Below are positions 22,059-31,036 of a DNA stretch of 35,556 nt, piece by piece (position 1 is the first letter of the stretch; every line of letters starts with the position of its first letter). The notes beneath the pieces are model-generated. The model was given only the letters and a program-made list of their open reading frames with translations, did not search any database and was not told where the DNA came from. Made by a program: the position numbers and the translations under genes. The stretch is taken from NCBI GenBank assembly GCA_019695295.1, contig JAIBAH010000039.1, positions 1 through 35,556 of the forward strand, given 5' to 3'. This DNA comes from Bacteroidia bacterium (GTDB lineage Bacteria; Bacteroidota; Bacteroidia; J057).

Positions 22059-25000
22059 TTATCTCACTTCCATTTTTCTGGTAATTCTTCCCTTTTCATT
22101 TTCAAGCGTCAGAAGATAAGTTCCGGAAGGCAGTTTTCCGGTATTGACTCCAAAGGATTCATTTTCTTTGCTGACAGAAACAGATTGCTGAAAAATGTTT
22201 TTCCCGGACACATCATTTATCGTCAGGGTATAGCGGTCGGTTTCCATTCCTTTTACCTGCATCGTAAATTTCCCGTGATTCGGATTGGGATAGACAGAGA
22301 AATCCCCTGTAAGGCCGGAAGGACTGATACTTACAAGACTACCTGAAATCCTGACACTATCTACATAAAGCACATTGCTGTAACCTCCGTAATTCTGAAA
22401 CACAATTAATACAGAATTATTTCCGGCATATTCGCTCAAATCCACTGTATCCGTTCTCCACTGTTTCTCTGCAGGCACAAAATAAGAATCCAACTCCGGT
22501 GCTGTAGCAAGGTCAGCCCCACCTTTGGCATATTCTCTGGAATAAGATTGTCCGCAGTCTGTGGAAACAAGTACTACCAGAGAGTCAATATAGCCGGGGA
22601 AAGTGGTGTAAGCGACATCAAACACGAGTTTCACATTGCCGGAAAATCCCGAGAAATCATAAACGGGGGTTCTCATCTCATCCCTTGCGCCGCCGCCATT
22701 GATATTGTAATTATCAATCATCATGGAGCGTGCACTTGCGTCATAGCTTCCTGCATCATTGGTATTGACCCAGTGCAGACCATCTCCTGCAATATTATTT
22801 TCAGACCAGTTTGCGGGTAGTCCGCCTCCTGATTCAAAACCTTCATTCTGAACCGGAGCATTGGCAAGCACCGTAATGTAGAAATTTTTGGTTTCAGAAT
22901 CGCTGCCATTGGTATTGGTACTTGTAAGGGTTACATTATAAGCACCGGAATTGATATATACTACGGACGGATTCTGAAGAGTAGAGGATGAGGGACTTGC
23001 TCCGGGAAAGTTCCAGTTCCAGGAGGTCGGATTACCAATAGACGCATCGGCAAACTGTACAGTCTCACCCGTACAAATTACCGTATGATTTGCATTAAAC
23101 TGAGTATAGGGAAATGCATTCTGACTATTGTATAAATCCGATTCCCATACCCCTCTTCCATAATAGGCTACCCGGATTTTAGAAGCGGCATTCCCTTCAT
23201 GATACACCATAAAATCCGTGATATCTGCGATAGAAGGAAGCCCCTGAGAGTATCCGACCCAATCTGTAGCGGCTATGTTTTTATAATACACCCCCTTGGC
23301 AGTTGCCAGATATATTGATTCGTCTGTACTGAAACGATCCCAGTAAATACTCAGAATATTAATGGGGGGGAGAGTTCCGCTTACGTCTGCCCAGTTTACC
23401 CCCCTGTCATCAGACCGGAACACCTTACTTCCGCAGGATACATAAACAATGTTGGATGCATTGGAAAGCGGGGCTATACTCCCGGCGACAGCAGTGCCGG
23501 CAGGGCTGTTCAGCAGAGAGAAAACCGGAGTTGGTGCAAAGATATTGTCACATCTCAGGATTTTATCATTCTCAAGTACTGCATAAATGACGCTCGAATC
23601 ATCCGGACAAAATACCAGGCTTCTGATAAACTCCGGATTGGTATATAATAAAGTCCAGGCAACATTCCCTGAGGACTGAGAGAGATTCGTGGAGAGGTAA
23701 ATATTGCTGCTGCCTGCAACCGCCAGATTCGGGTTCAGCGGGCTAAAGGCAAATCGGAGTCTGTTTCCGTCCACTGCGCCTGAAGGCAGGTTGATGCTTT
23801 CTTCTCCTCCCTGAGCAGAGGTATTTCTTCTTTCCCCCGTTTCTGCATAATATACATTGCCTGTTCCATTATAGTCATAATACATTCTGCTGCCCCAGTC
23901 TCCACCCCTGTTGGTTTTCCAGAAATTATTAAAATCAAATAACTCTCCATTATCCTGAGTACCAATACTGATGAGGTGAGGATGTACAGGACTGCATGCG
24001 CCTTTGTAGCATTCGGTGGCTTCGAGGCCATCAGAAGTAACCTGCCAGGTATTGCCGGCATCCGGAGATTTCCAGATTCCGCCATCGTTGGCATTATATA
24101 ATATATAGGGAGGCCCGGGAGAGAAAAACATTTGATGCATATCCGTATGTACTGTTTCCCACCAATTCGTCAGCTGAGTCCAGTTTACGCCTCCGTTTGT
24201 AGATTTCCAGACTACATGAGAGCCTGTGTAAAGGATATTTGCGTCGGTTGGGTCAGCGGCAAGGCAAAAATTGTAATTTCCCTGACCTCCACCCTGATCA
24301 TCGTAACCCGTCAGACTTACTGCGGGATTATGATATGCTACTGAAAAAGAAAGGCCGGCATCACTGGATTTAAAAATGGTACCTTCGTCCTTGACTGCGC
24401 CTACATAAACGATATCCGGGTTTGAGGGCGAAACAGCGAGCCTGCATCCATCTCCGGGCGTGGCACTCCCCGTAAGCCCATTGGTAATTTCTGTCCAGGT
24501 GTCTCCCCGGTTCACTGACCGGAAAAACTTATCAAAAGTAACAGCATACATAATGGATGCATTGGCCACAGGCTGAAAAACCATATCCGTAAATTCTCCT
24601 CCATTGAGTTTGTTCAACCATGTCAAACCACCGTCTGTAGTTTTCCATATCCCGTCATTGGTAGCGGCGATAATGATATCCGGGTCTGATGGGTCCATTA
24701 ACATTTCCACAGCCATGAGATTCCCGATTCCATTATTCGAGGGGTTCCAGGTTTGTCCTCTGTCAACACTTTTCCATACCCCGAAACTGGTTCCGTAGTA
24801 ATTAGGGTCTCCCGTACCTATATAAATAATGCTGTCATTATTATAGTTTACACATACAGAAGCAAGATTACTGGACGGCAAAGCGTCTGTACCTGTACCC
24901 GTCCAGGAAGCACCGGCGTCATTACTGACCCAAAGGCCTCCGGAAGCAGTAGCAGCATATACAATCTGTGGATTATTCGGATGAAATTTTACCTGAGTGG

Positions 25001-25130
25001 TTCTTCCTATTCCGTTAATTTGTCCGGAAATATCTACGGGAAACTGAATCGGTCCTACTGAAAGCCAGTTATTCTGAGCGGTCAGTATAGTACAAATGAG
25101 CAAAGCCCAGCCCAAAAGGATATTTTTCAT
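22059..25130 (-). CDS. Secreted Asp-box beta-propeller / PKD / T9SS sorting-domain protein
   Basis: A 1023-residue secreted protein. A signal peptide (MKNILLGWALLICTILTAQ) is followed by about 650 residues of sortilin/BNR-like propeller with repeated Asp-box motifs: WVSNDAGASW, WKSVDRGQTW, WKTTDGGLTW, FRSVNRGDTW, FKSSDAGLSF, WKSTNGGVNW, WKSPDAGNTW, FRSDDRGVNW. Next come a PKD domain (about 680-760, with SWNWNFPGASP), a jelly-roll-like domain (about 768-930) and a type IX secretion type A sorting domain (about 945-1023: FSVYPNPNHGKF ... LPSGTYLLTLENEKG). Expected to be exported and anchored to, or released from, the surface. Ligand or enzyme activity unknown. Confidence 0.85.
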   Translation of the reverse strand: MKNILLGWALLICTILTAQNNWLSVGPIQFPVDISGQINGIGRTTQVKFHPNNPQIVYAATASGGLWVSNDAGASWTGTGTDALPSSNLASVCVNYNNDSIIYIGTGDPNYYGTSFGVWKSVDRGQTWNPSNNGIGNLMAVEMLMDPSDPDIIIAATNDGIWKTTDGGLTWLNKLNGGEFTDMVFQPVANASIMYAVTFDKFFRSVNRGDTWTEITNGLTGSATPGDGCRLAVSPSNPDIVYVGAVKDEGTIFKSSDAGLSFSVAYHNPAVSLTGYDDQGGGQGNYNFCLAADPTDANILYTGSHVVWKSTNGGVNWTQLTNWWETVHTDMHQMFFSPGPPYILYNANDGGIWKSPDAGNTWQVTSDGLEATECYKGACSPVHPHLISIGTQDNGELFDFNNFWKTNRGGDWGSRMYYDYNGTGNVYYAETGERRNTSAQGGEESINLPSGAVDGNRLRFAFSPLNPNLAVAGSSNIYLSTNLSQSSGNVAWTLLYTNPEFIRSLVFCPDDSSVIYAVLENDKILRCDNIFAPTPVFSLLNSPAGTAVAGSIAPLSNASNIVYVSCGSKVFRSDDRGVNWADVSGTLPPINILSIYWDRFSTDESIYLATAKGVYYKNIAATDWVGYSQGLPSIADITDFMVYHEGNAASKIRVAYYGRGVWESDLYNSQNAFPYTQFNANHTVICTGETVQFADASIGNPTSWNWNFPGASPSSSTLQNPSVVYINSGAYNVTLTSTNTNGSDSETKNFYITVLANAPVQNEGFESGGGLPANWSENNIAGDGLHWVNTNDAGSYDASARSMMIDNYNINGGGARDEMRTPVYDFSGFSGNVKLVFDVAYTTFPGYIDSLVVLVSTDCGQSYSREYAKGGADLATAPELDSYFVPAEKQWRTDTVDLSEYAGNNSVLIVFQNYGGYSNVLYVDSVRISGSLVSISPSGLTGDFSVYPNPNHGKFTMQVKGMETDRYTLTINDVSGKNIFQQSVSVSKENESFGVNTGKLPSGTYLLTLENEKGRITRKMEVR

Positions 25131-25179
25131 AAGATTATATTAAGGTGTTATGAGCGATAGAAGTGCTTTCCGGCAATTA

Positions 25180-25869
25180 TTATTTTTTCGCCTTGCTGTT
25201 TGTTTCCAGCGTTTTTTGTATCAGCAGGGCATACGTTAAATCATTGACATTCCCCGTAACGAATACTCCGTTTTCTTTTTGAAAGGCTTCGACACCAGCC
25301 TTGGTTATACTTTCAAAATACCCATCCGTTTTCATTTCTTTTCCCTGAATTTTAAGCATAGACTGAACCTGAAACACATGAGTATTATTGTCTCCGGATT
25401 TCAGGATTTGGTTTGGCCATGATTTGGATACATTTTGTGCAATAATAAACGGAAACTGACTGGCGTCAGCGCCTGCTTCTTCTGCTTTACGGATATCTTC
25501 GTTGGAAAACCCCATTTTCTTTAACCGTGCTGAATTCAGCAGTTTTTGTTCGAGATAGGCGGCAGTTGCCTGAGCGTGATTATATTTTGAAACAGCTTCT
25601 GCGTAACGACTGTCTTTTCCGTCAAACATTCTCACATCAATCTGATTTTCATACCACATATTCCGGGCTACATTTCCTGTTTCAAAAACCGCCTGATAAA
25701 ACTGTTTTACCGTTTCCTGATTATAATATGCCCCATCTATATCGGGGTTTACCGAATAATCATAATTAGAGGGAGGAGAATACCGTATATACTGAACATA
25801 TTGCTTATAGGCTAAATAAGGGATAAAAACCAGCAAAGCCCCTAACAGTATTTTTTTAATGGCATTCAT
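25180..25869 (-). CDS. Membrane-anchored peptidoglycan-binding-like protein
   Basis: A 229-residue protein with an uncleaved N-terminal anchor (ILLGALLVFIPYLAY, about 7-21), a helical middle part (about 50-155), and a C-terminal domain (about 163-222) resembling PG_binding_1: HVFQVQSMLKIQGKEMKTDGYFESITKAG and VEAFQKENGV. Such domains bind peptidoglycan or similar glycans. A promoter at 25901-25928 suggests its own transcription, with the large T9SS protein gene 49 bp downstream probably in the same unit. Biological role unknown. Confidence 0.65.
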   Translation of the reverse strand: MNAIKKILLGALLVFIPYLAYKQYVQYIRYSPPSNYDYSVNPDIDGAYYNQETVKQFYQAVFETGNVARNMWYENQIDVRMFDGKDSRYAEAVSKYNHAQATAAYLEQKLLNSARLKKMGFSNEDIRKAEEAGADASQFPFIIAQNVSKSWPNQILKSGDNNTHVFQVQSMLKIQGKEMKTDGYFESITKAGVEAFQKENGVFVTGNVNDLTYALLIQKTLETNSKAKK

Positions 25870-25900
25870 AATGGATTATTGATTTGAAGAAATTCAAGGA

Positions 25901-25928
25901 CAAATATACAAAAAACTTATAATTTCAA
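25901..25928 (-). promoter_or_regulatory. Promoter of the peptidoglycan-binding-like gene
   Basis: On the minus strand TTG (25928-25926), 17 bp, TATATTTG (25908-25901), a perfect TAnnTTTG box. The start codon is 31 bp further on. The -33 box overlaps the 3' end of the SDR gene. Confidence 0.6.
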
Positions 25929-26651
25929 TTTTTTAAAAATAAATTCAGGAATATTTTTTATAATCAGCATGATATACCGCCACATCCACAGTGTATAAAT
26001 CGTGTTTTTCTTTTTGGCTGCGGCTTTAAAAATATCTCTTGCTACCTGCTCCGGTTTTGCAGTAAGGGGAGCCGGCAAAGGTAACCCCTCCGTCATTGCG
26101 GTTTTCACAAAACCCGGTTTTACCGTGAGTACATGCACTCCTTTGGAAAAGAGGCGGTTCCGGAGGCCGGATAAGTAAGCCGAAAAGCCTGCCTTCGCAC
26201 TTCCATAAAGATAATTACTCCCGCGTCCCCTGTCCCCTGCGACGGAACTGATTCCTATAATTGTTCCTTTTCCTCTTTTTTCCATCTCCCCCGCTGCAAT
26301 TTCCAGAATAGAAACCGCACCCGTATAATTGACTGAGATTGTCTGATGGGCAAGATTCCAGTTTTTCTGAACCTCCTCCTGCGGAAACATCACTCCAAAA
26401 ACACAAATGACTATATCCGGAGCCGGCACAAGGGAGCGGTAAAAAGAAGCATGAGTATCATAGTCTGCTGCGTCAAATGCGTATTCACTTACTTTCACCT
26501 GATAACGAATAGCCAAATCCGATACCTCCGGCTTCAGTGCTTCCGTATCCCTTGCCGCCAAATATAATGCATAGCCATTTTTGGCATATTCATGGGCGAG
26601 TGCTTTTGCTATATCTGACTTTGCACCTAAAATTAATACGTATTGACTCAT
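25917..26651 (-). CDS. SDR-family NAD(P)-dependent oxidoreductase
   Basis: A 244-residue short-chain dehydrogenase. The Rossmann segment is VLILGAKSDIAKALAHEYA (5-23), an atypical GAxSDIA form of the usual GxxxGIG, seen in DprE2-like reductases. The active-site Ser lies in GISSVAGD and the Tyr-x-x-x-Lys in YLYGSAKAG (about 147-155). The C-terminus is basic and hydrophobic (WMWRYIMLIIKNIPEFIFKKLKL) and may touch the membrane. It follows the small membrane protein by 9 bp and lies in the kynurenine gene cluster; whether it acts in that pathway is unknown. Confidence 0.78.
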   Translation of the reverse strand: MSQYVLILGAKSDIAKALAHEYAKNGYALYLAARDTEALKPEVSDLAIRYQVKVSEYAFDAADYDTHASFYRSLVPAPDIVICVFGVMFPQEEVQKNWNLAHQTISVNYTGAVSILEIAAGEMEKRGKGTIIGISSVAGDRGRGSNYLYGSAKAGFSAYLSGLRNRLFSKGVHVLTVKPGFVKTAMTEGLPLPAPLTAKPEQVARDIFKAAAKKKNTIYTLWMWRYIMLIIKNIPEFIFKKLKL

Positions 26652-26660
26652 ATATCTGAA

Positions 26661-27140
26661 TTACTCAAATTGTGCGTTTTCATTGGCAAGTATTTGCAAC
26701 TCCTCTCCGGTAAATTCTATTTCTCTCACCACTTTTTCTCTTCTGGGAATAAAATAAATCAGGAACCCGATGAATCCTATTCCAATGACGAGCAGCATTT
26801 GTTTGCCGGTGAGCAATATTCCCACACCGCAAAACAAAGCTACTGCTTCCAGCAAAGCAGCCCGGATAATTACCCAGGTGCGATAAGCCTTTAGTTTTTC
26901 GGACAGGGTACTTTTATTTTCTATCTGTAACTTTGTCCTTGGAAACAAAAAAGCAATCAGGCCTCCGTTTACAAGCATCAAGCCCAAAATTCCCGTCTGA
27001 AAGAGTTTGGTAAGCGTAGGAATGTCCGCCTCCGGATTTACGGGACCCAGAATCAAGCCCATGACCAAAAAAATTACCGCACCGGCAGTAATCGCCAGGT
27101 GAAGGATAATAATCTGAGTAAAAAATTGCTTTACTGTCAT
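26661..27140 (-). CDS. Four-helix integral membrane protein, unknown function
   Basis: A 159-residue protein. An upstream TTG could add four residues, but the ATG at 27140 (MTVKQFFTQIIILHL) is chosen. Four membrane spans are visible at about 9-32, 46-67, 89-111 and 113-132, followed by a soluble tail (REKVVREIEFTGEELQILANE). Not recognised by family; similar small membrane proteins occur widely in Bacteroidota. It lies between the SDR and kynurenine monooxygenase genes. A -7-like TATCTTTG (27171-27164) precedes it without a clear -33 box. Confidence 0.65.
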   Translation of the reverse strand: MTVKQFFTQIIILHLAITAGAVIFLVMGLILGPVNPEADIPTLTKLFQTGILGLMLVNGGLIAFLFPRTKLQIENKSTLSEKLKAYRTWVIIRAALLEAVALFCGVGILLTGKQMLLVIGIGFIGFLIYFIPRREKVVREIEFTGEELQILANENAQFE

Positions 27141-27177
27141 TTCTTTTATCAATAAAATCCGGGCAAAGATAAACAGT

Positions 27178-28608
27178 TTAAACTAAAAAACCACTTTTTG
27201 AGTAAACCTCCTGAAAGATAGTTTTTGCCTGTTCCCAGTTTACTCCTTTTATCAGGGTCGCTGTTTCATACTTCCGAAGAGCTTCTTCCTCTCCTTCGGC
27301 TCTCACTTCCGGTATAGCGCTCACAATTTGTGACAGCACGTCCTGATTAATTACCCCTTTTTTACGGGCCTCTGAGTACGGAACAAGGCTAAACGAAACC
27401 AGTTCATACTGAGACTTATATTCCGGAAAACGTTTTTCCATTTCCAGTTCGATTCCTCTGCGAAGCAACGCACCCGGGTAGCCGGATTTAGACATTCCCT
27501 CAAAGTTTTCCTGAGCCATCATAGAAATAGCGTCTGCATTTTCTTTGCGGTTTTGCTGATATTCCCGGAATATCCTGTCCCAGTCAGGGTAATATGATTC
27601 AACACAACGATCCAGCTCGATACAGTCTTCAAATGACGCATTCACCCCCTGACCATAAAAAGGGACTACTGCATGACAGGCATCTCCTACAAGTGCCATC
27701 TTATCCTCCACTATCCAGGGATAACACATTACGATTCCCAAAGCAGAAGTAGGGTTATGAAAGTAATCTTCAATCAGGGAAGGCATCAAAGGCAGGGCAT
27801 CCGGAAAATATTGCTGAAAAAAATCTGCAATTTTGGGTTCTGAGTCCAGTTGCTGCATGCTTTTGTCTCCTTCATAAGGCATAAAAAGAGTACAGGTAAA
27901 AGTATTGTCCATATTGGGCAGGGCAATCATCATAAAATTACCGCCATCTCTTCCCCATATATGCAGCCAGTTTTTCTCCATTTGTATGTCTCCGGAAGGG
28001 CCTGCGGGGATACAAAGCTCTTTGTAATCCACCCGGAAGCGTTTTTCTTCCAGTTGAAAATCCGTAGATTTTTTCATTGCACTCCGTACAGCGGAATTGG
28101 CACCGTCACAGGCAATGATTCTCCCTGCTGAAAGAGTATAGGATTGAGGGGAATCCGGGTTTTCCAGATTGGAAAGGGTTACCTCATTATTGGCAATATC
28201 AATCGCGTCACATCTTTGTTTAAAATGCAGTTTTGCCCCAACCCGTTCTGCTTCAGTCATCAAAATTTCGTTGAGCAATGGCCTGGAAACTGAATTTTGC
28301 CAGTGATCCGGATTTACGCTGTACATTGTACCGATAGGATTGCCCTCGAGGGGGTGATTCATCCTACCGTACATAGGAGTAGCTATTTCCCTGATTTTTT
28401 CTACTACACCTGAAATGGTCAGCGCATGAATACCCCGGGCAGAAACGGCAAGGTTAATAGATCTTCCGGCATCCACTGTTTCTTTTCTGCGGTCAGGCCT
28501 GCGCTCATATACTTCCACCTCAAACCCTCTTCTTGCCAGAAGAATTGCAAGCATTGAGCCGGAAAGGCCCGCTCCAATCAGGATAATTTTTTCTTTGTAC
28601 TGATTCAT
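27178..28608 (-). CDS. kmo: Kynurenine 3-monooxygenase
   Basis: A 476-residue FAD enzyme that converts L-kynurenine to 3-hydroxykynurenine using NADPH and O2. The FAD-binding motif IGAGLSGSMLAILLARRGFEV begins at residue 11; the second nucleotide motif is VGDACHAVVPFYGQGVN at about 304-320, very like the GDAAHAMVPFFGQGMN of known enzymes. Residues RSINLAVSARG match the substrate-pocket loop of the family. Length agrees with KMOs. It follows the tryptophan dioxygenase gene by 35 bp, so both act in tryptophan catabolism or NAD synthesis. Kynureninase and formamidase are not in the window. Confidence 0.92.
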   Translation of the reverse strand: MNQYKEKIILIGAGLSGSMLAILLARRGFEVEVYERRPDRRKETVDAGRSINLAVSARGIHALTISGVVEKIREIATPMYGRMNHPLEGNPIGTMYSVNPDHWQNSVSRPLLNEILMTEAERVGAKLHFKQRCDAIDIANNEVTLSNLENPDSPQSYTLSAGRIIACDGANSAVRSAMKKSTDFQLEEKRFRVDYKELCIPAGPSGDIQMEKNWLHIWGRDGGNFMMIALPNMDNTFTCTLFMPYEGDKSMQQLDSEPKIADFFQQYFPDALPLMPSLIEDYFHNPTSALGIVMCYPWIVEDKMALVGDACHAVVPFYGQGVNASFEDCIELDRCVESYYPDWDRIFREYQQNRKENADAISMMAQENFEGMSKSGYPGALLRRGIELEMEKRFPEYKSQYELVSFSLVPYSEARKKGVINQDVLSQIVSAIPEVRAEGEEEALRKYETATLIKGVNWEQAKTIFQEVYSKSGFLV

Positions 28609-28643
28609 AAAGAATGAAAATCGATTTTTAGAATATTAATTTA

Positions 28644-29690
28644 TCAGGACGTAAATCCCAGTTCTTTAATTAAACTCACCGGTACCGGAGGAAGGTTTCT
28701 TCGTTCAATTAAAAAAGTGGAAAGTTCCGAAATTTCTCTGAATACCCTGTGCTGACGCAAAGCCCCTTCAAGGTATCCTTCCTGGTTTTTGCCCTGTTTG
28801 TTTATGCCTCCTGTTCCTACACGCATTCCTATCATTCTGGAAACCATCATAAGGTGTTTGTACCGGAATACAGCAATGGTTTCGTCTATATCCTGCAACC
28901 GGATGAGCAGCTGATAGGGAAGGTGAAAACGGGGAAAGTCTCTGTAAAGCATAATAAAAAGAATCGCCCTTAAGGCCTGAGGGCTAAAACTACCAATTCC
29001 CTGATGACTAAAGATAGCCTCAAATTCTGCTCTGCGGCTTTCTTTGTCTTCTTTTTCATTCAGACTATTGAGGAACAATTGCTTATAATTCTCCCAGAAT
29101 TTCTCAGGCGTATTATCTTCTGTCCAGTAGTTCTGTACCAGAAACGGCATCCGTTCAAGCCACTGAATCAGGAGGGTTTTCAGGGTAGGAGATTTTTCTA
29201 CCTCTCCGATGGTTTGATAGTCTTTTGAGTCAAATCCCCCTTCATTGGGATTCTGGCGTTTATAGTATTCCCCTCCGTAACGATTGTGCATTTCCAGCCC
29301 GAGTTTGGCCTCTATGATTTTGAACTGAACGCTCTGAAAACCCGAAGCGGGAGTAAGGAAATTCCTGAACTCCAGAAAATCCTGAGAGGTCATGGTTTCG
29401 AGCACACTGATTTGCTGCGTAAGCAATTTCCATATCTCTACCACCCTGTCCAATCGCCGGATTACGGTACCCAAATCGCCGGAATCGTCATTGACAGACT
29501 CTTTGTTCAGAATTTCCAGAACGGAATCCAGTTCGTACACCACCTGCTTAAACCATAGCTCGTAAGTCTGATGGATTATTATAAAAAGCATTTCATCATG
29601 GGCTTTTACTCCGTGTTTTTCGCTTTCCGGAGTCTGACTACCGAGTATTTTGTCCAGATGAAGATAATCATTGTAGTAAATATTTGGCAT
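28644..29690 (-). CDS. kynA: Tryptophan 2,3-dioxygenase
   Basis: A 348-residue heme enzyme giving N-formylkynurenine from tryptophan and O2. Signatures: HDEMLFIIIHQTYELWFKQ at 31-49; SVQFKIIEAKLG; the likely heme-ligand His in RYKHLMMVSRMIG; and the GTGG loop (residues around 300) that closes the active site. It is longer than many proteobacterial enzymes and includes an insertion in the middle (about 150-220). The gene starts the minus-strand kynurenine unit. A promoter was not found with confidence in the 96 bp before it (a partial -7 GACTTTTG is present). Confidence 0.93.
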   Translation of the reverse strand: MPNIYYNDYLHLDKILGSQTPESEKHGVKAHDEMLFIIIHQTYELWFKQVVYELDSVLEILNKESVNDDSGDLGTVIRRLDRVVEIWKLLTQQISVLETMTSQDFLEFRNFLTPASGFQSVQFKIIEAKLGLEMHNRYGGEYYKRQNPNEGGFDSKDYQTIGEVEKSPTLKTLLIQWLERMPFLVQNYWTEDNTPEKFWENYKQLFLNSLNEKEDKESRRAEFEAIFSHQGIGSFSPQALRAILFIMLYRDFPRFHLPYQLLIRLQDIDETIAVFRYKHLMMVSRMIGMRVGTGGINKQGKNQEGYLEGALRQHRVFREISELSTFLIERRNLPPVPVSLIKELGFTS

Positions 29691-29786
29691 AATAGCGGTT
29701 ATAATTTGTTAATATTAAAAGGCACAAAAGTCGAAAAGGATTTAGGACTTAAATGTGATTTATATCATAGTTTTTATAAGAAGTAT

Positions 29787-30812
29787 TTATTTCCCAAGGG
29801 CAGAAAGTCTGTTTGCAGTATATGCTGTCATTTCATCGGTAATATCCAGATGCGTCACGAACCGGATGTATTCATTTCCGAAGGGAGCACCTTTGATACC
29901 GGAATCCGCAAGCATTGCCAGCACCTCCTTATTGGTTTTCCATTTTGGGTCTGGTTTAAAAATAACTATATTGGTCTCTGCGGGAATTACCTCCTGAATC
30001 TTATTATTTTCCCGGAGCACGGTTTCCAGTATCTTTGCTCTGCGGTGGTCTTCCGACAATCTTTCTATATGATGATTCAGCGCATAGATTCCGGCTGCTG
30101 CAAGATAACCAGCCTGTCGCATTCCCCCTCCGAATACTTTTCTGACTCTTTTGGCATGCTGTATCGCTTCGTGACTCCCCAAAAGCACAGAACCCACCGG
30201 CGCACCCAATCCTTTGGAAAGACAAACCGAAATCGTATCGAAATATTTACCATACTCAACGGGATTTTCGCCCGTTCTGTTTAGTGCATTGAATACCCTA
30301 GCTCCATCCAGATGAAGTTTAAGCCCTTCTTTTTTTGCAAGACCGCTGATGGCCTCTATCTGAGGAAGCGTATAAAAACTGCCTCCGCCTTTATTACAGG
30401 TATTTTCCAGCGAAATGAGTTTGGTTCTTGGATAATGCACATCCTCAGGATTGATATTTTCAGCTATCATTCCGGGGGTTAAAATGCCCCTTTCGCCAGA
30501 GAGCAAACGGGGAGAGACGCCACTGTTAAACATCATTCCTCCGCCTTCATATAAATAGATGTGGGATAGTTTGTCACAAATCACCTCATCCATGGGCTGA
30601 GTATTTATTTTAATGGCAATCTGATTGGTCATTGTGCCTGAGGGGCAAAACAATCCGGCTTCCATCCCGAAAATAGCTGCGGTAAGCACCTGAAGTGCGT
30701 TTACTTCCGGGTCTTCTCCAAACACATCGTCTCCCACCTGAGCACAGAACATTGCATTTAGCATTTCTTTTGTTGGGCGGGTCAGGGTATCACTTCTTAA
30801 ATCTACTTTCAT
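29787..30812 (-). CDS. Low-specificity threonine aldolase
   Basis: A 341-residue PLP enzyme of the GLY1/LtaE type that cleaves L-threonine or allo-threonine to glycine and acetaldehyde. The N-terminus [18 protein letters not shown] is the family signature; [10 protein letters not shown] follows; the PLP lysine lies in [14 protein letters not shown] at about residue 200. Length is usual. It shares a divergent promoter region with the serine-biosynthesis fusion, so serine, glycine and threonine metabolism genes are back to back here. Confidence 0.92.
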   Translation of the reverse strand: MKVDLRSDTLTRPTKEMLNAMFCAQVGDDVFGEDPEVNALQVLTAAIFGMEAGLFCPSGTMTNQIAIKINTQPMDEVICDKLSHIYLYEGGGMMFNSGVSPRLLSGERGILTPGMIAENINPEDVHYPRTKLISLENTCNKGGGSFYTLPQIEAISGLAKKEGLKLHLDGARVFNALNRTGENPVEYGKYFDTISVCLSKGLGAPVGSVLLGSHEAIQHAKRVRKVFGGGMRQAGYLAAAGIYALNHHIERLSEDHRRAKILETVLRENNKIQEVIPAETNIVIFKPDPKWKTNKEVLAMLADSGIKGAPFGNEYIRFVTHLDITDEMTAYTANRLSALGK

Positions 30813-30840
30813 GGAGGATTTCTGTTAAGTATAATGACTG

Positions 30841-30872
30841 CAAAGAAAGTAATTTCCCCTCAAAAGGACAAA
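30841..30872 (-). promoter_or_regulatory. Promoter of the threonine aldolase gene
   Basis: Minus strand TTTG (30872-30869), 20 bp, TTTCTTTG (30848-30841), 7 of 8 to TAnnTTTG. The ATG follows 28 bp later. Confidence 0.5.
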
Positions 30873-30959
30873 AGAAAAAGCAGCGGAAAAAATCTTCTCT
30901 TTATATATCCTTACTTTACTCCGTATTATTTTCCGCTTTTCGGGTTGCTTTTCCGTTAA

Positions 30960-30994
30960 TTTGTTCCTGTTTATGAATATTTAGGCTATATTTG
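30960..30994 (+). promoter_or_regulatory. Promoter of the serine-biosynthesis fusion gene
   Basis: TTTG at 30960-30963, 23 bp, TATATTTG at 30987-30994. It places the transcript start near 31,000, ruling out a start at the in-frame TTG at 30992 and favouring ATG 31037. Confidence 0.6.
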
Positions 30995-31036
30995 CACCCG
31001 GATTCAACGATGATATACAAACAGATTCGGGAAACG

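Noticed and set aside
30992-31036. Upstream TTG start for the serine-biosynthesis fusion
   Set aside because: It falls within the -7 promoter box and would precede the predicted transcript start; ATG 31037 fits the phosphatase N-terminus.
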